In this document: in pieces, positions 6,441-9,435 of the stretch
How the letters are laid out: every line of letters begins with the position of its first letter
Position numbering within the stretch: position 1 is the first letter of the stretch
Origin: JAICIG01 sp035532215
GTDB taxonomy: Bacteria; Planctomycetota; Planctomycetia; Pirellulales; JAICIG01
Assembly: GCA_035532215.1 (NCBI GenBank)
Contig: DATKRK010000123.1
Location: forward strand, 1-9,435
Length of the DNA: 9,435 nucleotides
Direction of reading: 5' to 3'
The notes under the pieces: model-generated
What the model saw: the letters and a program-made list of their open reading frames with translations, nothing else
What the model was told of the DNA's origin: nothing
Database searches by the model: none
Made by a program: the position numbers and the translations under genes

Positions 6441-6576
6441 TAGCCCGGATTATTCATCAGCCCAGTTATTACTTGACAAAGCGCTCCATACAAACCCGAA
6501 GCGCCAGCGAGGTAAGTGCTTTGCTCCGCCTCGCTTGCGCTTCGGGTTGGTGTGGGCTGATGAATAATCCGGGCTA
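6441..6576 (-). repeat. family A 136-bp nested palindrome, copy 2 (MITE-like, inverted)
   Basis: The ends are perfect 19-bp inverted repeats: TAGCCCGGATTATTCATCA (6441-6459) and its complement (6558-6576). The inner hairpin is 6495-6512 against 6529-6546. It is in opposite orientation to copies 1 and 3. The terminal TAG on its right end (complement of CTA, 6574-6576) is the stop codon of the adjacent minus-strand PHA-system gene. A consensus -35-like TTGACA (6473-6478) lies inside with no good -10 after it. Confidence 0.92.
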
Positions 6577-6876
6577 GCGCAGCACGCGGGTCAGCGTTTC
6601 GCGAATTTCGCCATCGATCTTGCCCTTGAACATCATGGCGGCGAACGGCAAGTCGATGTCCATCTTGACTTCAGCTTCTTCGACCGCGCCGGCTCCTGAA
6701 ATCTTGAAGCCGAAGGTCGTGAAGCTGAACTTCAGCGAGTTCTCCGACCACTCCTCCTGCAAGTTGCCGACCTGGTCTTGGTGCTTTTCTTTCAATCGTT
6801 CCATGAAACCCTTGAGCCGTTCGCCGGCCGCTTCGCGCCCAAGAGCGTGGGGAATGGTAATGGCGAGTTTGGGCAT
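6574..6876 (-). CDS. polyhydroxyalkanoic acid system family protein (PHA_gran_rgn-like)
   Basis: This encodes a 100-residue cytoplasmic protein that starts MPKLAITIPHALGREAAGERLKGF and continues with EEWSENSLKFSFTTFGFKISGAG, EAEVKMDIDLPFAAMMFKGKIDGEI and a helical tail. This order (N-terminal strand, amphipathic helix, antiparallel strands around FGFKISG, then LPF...KGKI) matches the small PHA granule-associated/system family, and the length is normal. The ATG at 6876 is preceded by AAGGA about 8 nt upstream. No PHA synthase or phasin gene is nearby, so a role in PHA granules is family-based only; distant members may do something else. The stop TAG is formed by the terminal bases of repeat A copy 2, so the last residue before the repeat is R100. 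The next gene upstream on this strand ends about 94 bp away. Confidence 0.88.
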   Translation of the reverse strand: MPKLAITIPHALGREAAGERLKGFMERLKEKHQDQVGNLQEEWSENSLKFSFTTFGFKISGAGAVEEAEVKMDIDLPFAAMMFKGKIDGEIRETLTRVLR

Positions 6877-6970
6877 GCGATCATCCTTGTCGATGGACTC
6901 TGCTGATTCTTCCGGGCTGATTCTGCCAATCAGTTAACGCAACGATGCAATTCTAAGCGGCGACTCGGCG

Positions 6971-7813
6971 TCAGGCGAGTTTGGCTTTCAGTTCGTTCAG
7001 CAATCGCACCGCCCGGCCGATCTCCGCCTTTTGCCTTTCCGGCTCTTGGGGGATTTCGCGTTCGATGGTCAGCGGGCCCGTGTAGGCAATCTCGTCGAGC
7101 GTGCGCAAATAATTCTCGATGCCGACGTCGCCTTCGCCGAGCGGCGTTTCAGCGCCCCAATCCTGCCCAGGGCGCTTGGCCCACGTGCCGTCTTTGCAAT
7201 GCACGCTGCGGACGTACTTGCCCACTTTCTTCAAGGCGGAGATCGGCTCGCCCGAGCCGTAAAGAATCATGTTGGCCGGGTCGAAGTTGATGAACAAATT
7301 GTCGCGCTCGACGTCGTGAATGAACCGCAGCAGCGCGTCGGCCGGTTCCTGTCCGGTTTCCAGGTGCAGCGCCTGGCCGTTCTGGCGGCAATGGTCGCAG
7401 AGGTCGCGAGCGACGGCGATCACCTCGGGATATAAGGGATCGGACGGATCGTGCGGGACGAAACCCAGGTGCAAAGCCACCACCGAGCAGCCGAGCAACT
7501 TGGCAAAGTCGGCGATTTCCTTCATTTCCTTGGTCCGCGCGGCACGGGTGGCCGGCGGCACCAGGCCGACGGTTCGCTCGACGGTGGGGATGTCGGCGTA
7601 ACTCTCCCCTTCGAAACCGCCAAACACCGCGGTCAGCGTGATTCCGGCGTCCTTCAGCCGGCCGAGAAACGCTTGGGCGTGCTCGGCGGTGCGGGTTTCC
7701 TGGGCCGGAGCGTGCAGTTGGATCGTCGGCACGCCGAGTTCCCGAGCGACCTCAAGCTTTACGCCCAACCCTGCATCGATGCTGGCGAAGACGCCGATGG
7801 GCCATTTTTCCAC
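6971..7813 (-). CDS. sugar phosphate isomerase/epimerase-like TIM-barrel protein (AP endonuclease 2 family)
   Basis: This encodes a 280-residue protein of the xylose isomerase-like TIM-barrel superfamily. The likely divalent-metal ligands are spaced as expected: E152 (LHLETGQE), D178 (NFDPANM), H205 (VHCKDG) and E251 (LTIEREI); H115 (VALHLGF) is a further active-site candidate. The N-terminus PIGVFASIDAGLGVKLEVARELGVPTIQLH is the first barrel strand and helix. The frame continues upstream to an ATG at 7894, but that extension is translated from a family B repeat and is not family sequence. The GTG at 7813 is chosen, with GAGAGGA about 9 nt upstream. Such proteins isomerise or epimerise keto-sugars or act on inositol- or hydroxypyruvate-type substrates; the substrate cannot be fixed from sequence. 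It is divergent from the universal stress gene and has no metabolic neighbours. Confidence 0.92.
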   Translation of the reverse strand: MEKWPIGVFASIDAGLGVKLEVARELGVPTIQLHAPAQETRTAEHAQAFLGRLKDAGITLTAVFGGFEGESYADIPTVERTVGLVPPATRAARTKEMKEIADFAKLLGCSVVALHLGFVPHDPSDPLYPEVIAVARDLCDHCRQNGQALHLETGQEPADALLRFIHDVERDNLFINFDPANMILYGSGEPISALKKVGKYVRSVHCKDGTWAKRPGQDWGAETPLGEGDVGIENYLRTLDEIAYTGPLTIEREIPQEPERQKAEIGRAVRLLNELKAKLA

Positions 7814-8100
7814 CAGGGTATTCCTCTCGCGTTGGAGTTTCGTGCTGCCGCGGAGCCAATTAACCGATCGCGATGCGCTCCGTAGAAGCGGCATCCGTGC
7901 CGCATTGTATGCGGCAAGGATGCCGCATCAACGGCGGGAAAGCGATGTTTCCGTGAATTAGAGGAAAACGTATCGACCGATCGATGTCAATGACCTCGCT
8001 TCCATTAACCAGCTTGAATCCGATCGTAGCAAGGGAACCTGGTCCCCAGACTCGAATTCCGGCGCCCGAGAGTGTTATTCACCCGAGTTAGGGAGTAGGA
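7814..8100. promoter_or_regulatory. divergent intergenic region between the TIM-barrel and Usp genes
   Basis: This 287-bp spacer separates divergently transcribed genes and must hold both promoters. It includes repeat B copy 2 (7882-7932). On the minus strand TTGACA (7990-7985) is a perfect -35 match, but no good -10 follows at 16-18 nt. No convincing plus-strand promoter was found. Confidence 0.35.
7882..7932. repeat. family B 51-bp hairpin, copy 2
   Basis: GTAGAAGCGGCATCCGTGCCGC (in two arms) pairs with GCGGCAAGGATGCCGCATCAAC around a 7-nt loop. It is exactly the same length as the full copy at 5667-5717. It sits about 69 bp upstream of the TIM-barrel start codon, so it lies in that gene's leader or promoter region. 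Confidence 0.85.
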
Positions 8101-8130
8101 TTGAAGATCATCTCCTGGGAGACCTACCGC

Positions 8131-9102
8131 GTGATCCATTACAAGAGCATCCTGGTCGGCATCGATCCCTTGCAGGCCCTGCACGCCGGGGCGATCAAGT
8201 TCAATCCGCCCGTCGAAGAGGCGATCAAACAGGCGACGTGGCTGGCCGAGAAATCGCAGGCGCAGCTCACGTTCTTCGCCGCCATGGACGTGCCGGAAGA
8301 CGACCTTTACCTTTCTGAAAGCGAACTGGCTGGCGTCACGAGCAGGCTGAGCAAGTTCGGCTCGGAAGTGCTCAACGAGCTGGTCGGGCAGGCGAAGGCC
8401 CGCGGCATCGCCGCGAAGAGCGCCATGGCGCGCGGACAGGGTTGGGTGGAAATCACTCACGAAGTGCTGAGAAACGGCCACGATTTGGTCGTCGTCGGCA
8501 GCCGCGACGCCGGCGCCGTCGAGCGTTGGCTGTACGGCAGCACCGCCCGAAAACTGCTGCACATTTGCCCCTCTCAGGTGCTGGTCGCGCGAGTCGGGCA
8601 GCCCGCGAGCCCGCAAAACATTCTCGTTGCCAGCGATTTCAGCGCCGTCAGCGACGAAGCGCTGCGAACGGCGGTCCAAATCGGCGCCGCAGCGGGCGGC
8701 AAGGTCTACCTGATGCACGCAGTCGATTTTCCGCTCGATCGACTCTGGAGCACGGGCATGATGGACTACAGCTCGCAGGCCTATCACAAGCAGTTGACCG
8801 ACGAGGCGAAAAAGTCGCTGGCCGCGCAAGCCGTCCGCGTGCTCGGCGATGGCAGCGGCATGAATCTCGAATTGCACACCACCGAGCGAGCGGTCATCGC
8901 CGACTCGGCGATCCTGCAATTCATCCACGACCATCACGTCGATCTGCTCGTGATGGGAACGATGGCGCGGGCGGGTATCCCCGGCGTGTTCATCGGAAAT
9001 ACGGCGGAGCGCCTGGCGTCGAGCGTGCATTGCTCGTTGTTGGCCATCAAGCCCGCCAATTTCGACTGCCCTATCAGCCTGCCGGCGCACGCTTCCGCGT
9101 AA
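8131..9102 (+). CDS. tandem universal stress protein (UspA domain x2, UspE-like)
   Basis: This encodes a cytoplasmic protein of 323 residues with two Usp domains. Domain 1 opens with VIHYKSILVGIDPL and ends near GSRDAGAVERWLYGSTARKLL and CPSQVLVAR. Domain 2 opens with NILVASDFSAVSDEALRTA and ends with VMGTMARAGIPGVFIGNTAERL and CSLLAIKPA. In both, the G-2x-G-9x-G(S/T) nucleotide-binding signature is altered: the second Gly is Asp in domain 1, and it is Ala with a final GN in domain 2, as in UspE-like repeats. ATP binding is therefore uncertain, especially in domain 2. The GTG at 8131 is preferred because the Usp fold starts there and GGGAG lies 9 nt before it. A TTG at 8101, with AGGGAG 5 nt upstream, would add 10 residues and remains possible. 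Tandem Usp proteins usually act in stress or survival responses. A repeat pair follows the gene. Confidence 0.92.
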   Translation: MIHYKSILVGIDPLQALHAGAIKFNPPVEEAIKQATWLAEKSQAQLTFFAAMDVPEDDLYLSESELAGVTSRLSKFGSEVLNELVGQAKARGIAAKSAMARGQGWVEITHEVLRNGHDLVVVGSRDAGAVERWLYGSTARKLLHICPSQVLVARVGQPASPQNILVASDFSAVSDEALRTAVQIGAAAGGKVYLMHAVDFPLDRLWSTGMMDYSSQAYHKQLTDEAKKSLAAQAVRVLGDGSGMNLELHTTERAVIADSAILQFIHDHHVDLLVMGTMARAGIPGVFIGNTAERLASSVHCSLLAIKPANFDCPISLPAHASA

Positions 9103-9138
9103 GCGGGACGCGGTTTTGCCCATGGGTCGAATCGCGCC

Positions 9139-9186
9139 GTGGGGCGGGCTTCCAGCCCGTCGCGCATGCGCCAAGCAAGACGGGCT
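9139..9186. repeat. family C palindromic repeat, copy 3 (degenerate)
   Basis: The left arm GTGGGGCGGGCTTCCAGCCC (9139-9158) is clear and self-pairs around TTCC (GGGCT/AGCCC). The right arm is reduced to GACGGGCT (9179-9186), which runs straight into repeat A copy 3. It is 36 bp past the Usp stop codon. Confidence 0.6.
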
Positions 9187-9321
9187 AGCCCGGATTATTC
9201 ATCAGCCCATACCAACCCGAAGCGCAAGCGAGGTGGCGCAATCTCCTTACCTCGCTAGCGCTTCGGGTTAGTGTGAAGCGCTTTGTCGAGCATTCTCGGG
9301 GTTGATGAATAATCCGGACTA
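9186..9321 (+). repeat. family A 136-bp nested palindrome, copy 3 (MITE-like)
   Basis: The left end TAGCCCGGATTATTCATCA (9186-9204) matches the right end (9303-9321, complement TAGTCCGGATTATTCATCA) at 18 of 19 positions. The inner hairpin is CCCGAAGCGCAAGCGAGG (9216-9233) against CCTCGCTAGCGCTTCGGG (9250-9267). It is the most diverged copy: about 23 differences from copy 1 by hand, many of them in the centre and right half, yet exactly 136 bp. Confidence 0.9.
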
Positions 9322-9435
9322 GAGGGTGCAGAATTCGGGGGGGCGCCGGCAAATCTCGACCTCGAGCGCGCCCGTTGAGGGTGTTCGCCGGCCGCCATGC
9401 GGTTTCACTAGGGGCGGATCACGAATGCAGGCCGG

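Larger units (their letters stand above)
9103..9435. other. right-edge non-coding region with repeats C and A
   Basis: After the Usp stop come a degenerate family C copy (9139-9186) and family A copy 3 (9186-9321). The final 114 bases are GC-rich. A minus-strand frame is open from the window edge to a TAG at 9319-9321 (38 codons, ending EFCTL) and another ends at a TAG about 9407-9409 (ending RPAFVIRP). Either could be the tail of a gene beyond the window, but neither can be identified. Confidence 0.5.

Noticed and set aside
8005..9174. 389-codon minus-strand open frame opposite Usp
   Set aside because: It is antisense to a clear tandem Usp gene; Arg/Asp/Gln-rich with no recognisable domain.

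Overview
The window looks like chromosomal DNA of a high-GC planctomycete (Planctomycetota, probably a Pirellulales-like lineage). The strongest markers are a DUF1559 / H-X9-DG prepilin-like protein followed by a small carboxypeptidase-regulatory-like lipoprotein, a short Hsp70 paired with a DUF2760 protein, roomy intergenic spaces, and many interspersed palindromic repeats. The assignment is inferred from protein families; there is no rRNA or other marker gene here.

Layout, left to right. Positions 1-90 (minus) hold the first 30 codons of a gene cut by the window edge, possibly a methyltransferase. Positions 422-2049 (minus) are a two-gene operon: a DUF1559 pseudopilin-like protein, then a lipoprotein. 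It is preceded by a long leader and an AT-rich island near 2246-2310 that probably holds its promoter. Positions 2675-5143 (minus) hold DUF2760 followed by Hsp70, separated by a near-perfect palindrome. Positions 5144-5783 are almost entirely repeats. They are followed, all on the minus strand, by a CheY-like response regulator (5784-6146), a PHA-system family protein (6574-6876) and a sugar phosphate isomerase/epimerase-like TIM-barrel protein (6971-7813). A divergent spacer leads to the only plus-strand gene, a tandem universal stress protein (8131-9102). The right edge carries another repeat pair.

The genes do not form one pathway. They are short, independent transcription units: surface/secretion (DUF1559 plus lipoprotein), chaperone (Hsp70/DUF2760), signalling (CheY-like), PHA-type granule or storage (PHA-system protein), sugar metabolism (TIM barrel) and stress (Usp).

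The most notable feature is the repeat population. Three copies of an exactly 136-bp nested palindrome (family A) have 19-bp terminal inverted repeats bounded by TA. Family B is a 51-bp hairpin with two full copies and several fragments. Family C is a roughly 53-bp palindrome with two fuller copies and one degenerate copy. Several copies lie directly against stop codons, and one family A copy supplies the stop codon of the PHA-system gene. I see no CRISPR array, tRNA, rRNA, transposase or obvious new defence or biosynthetic system.
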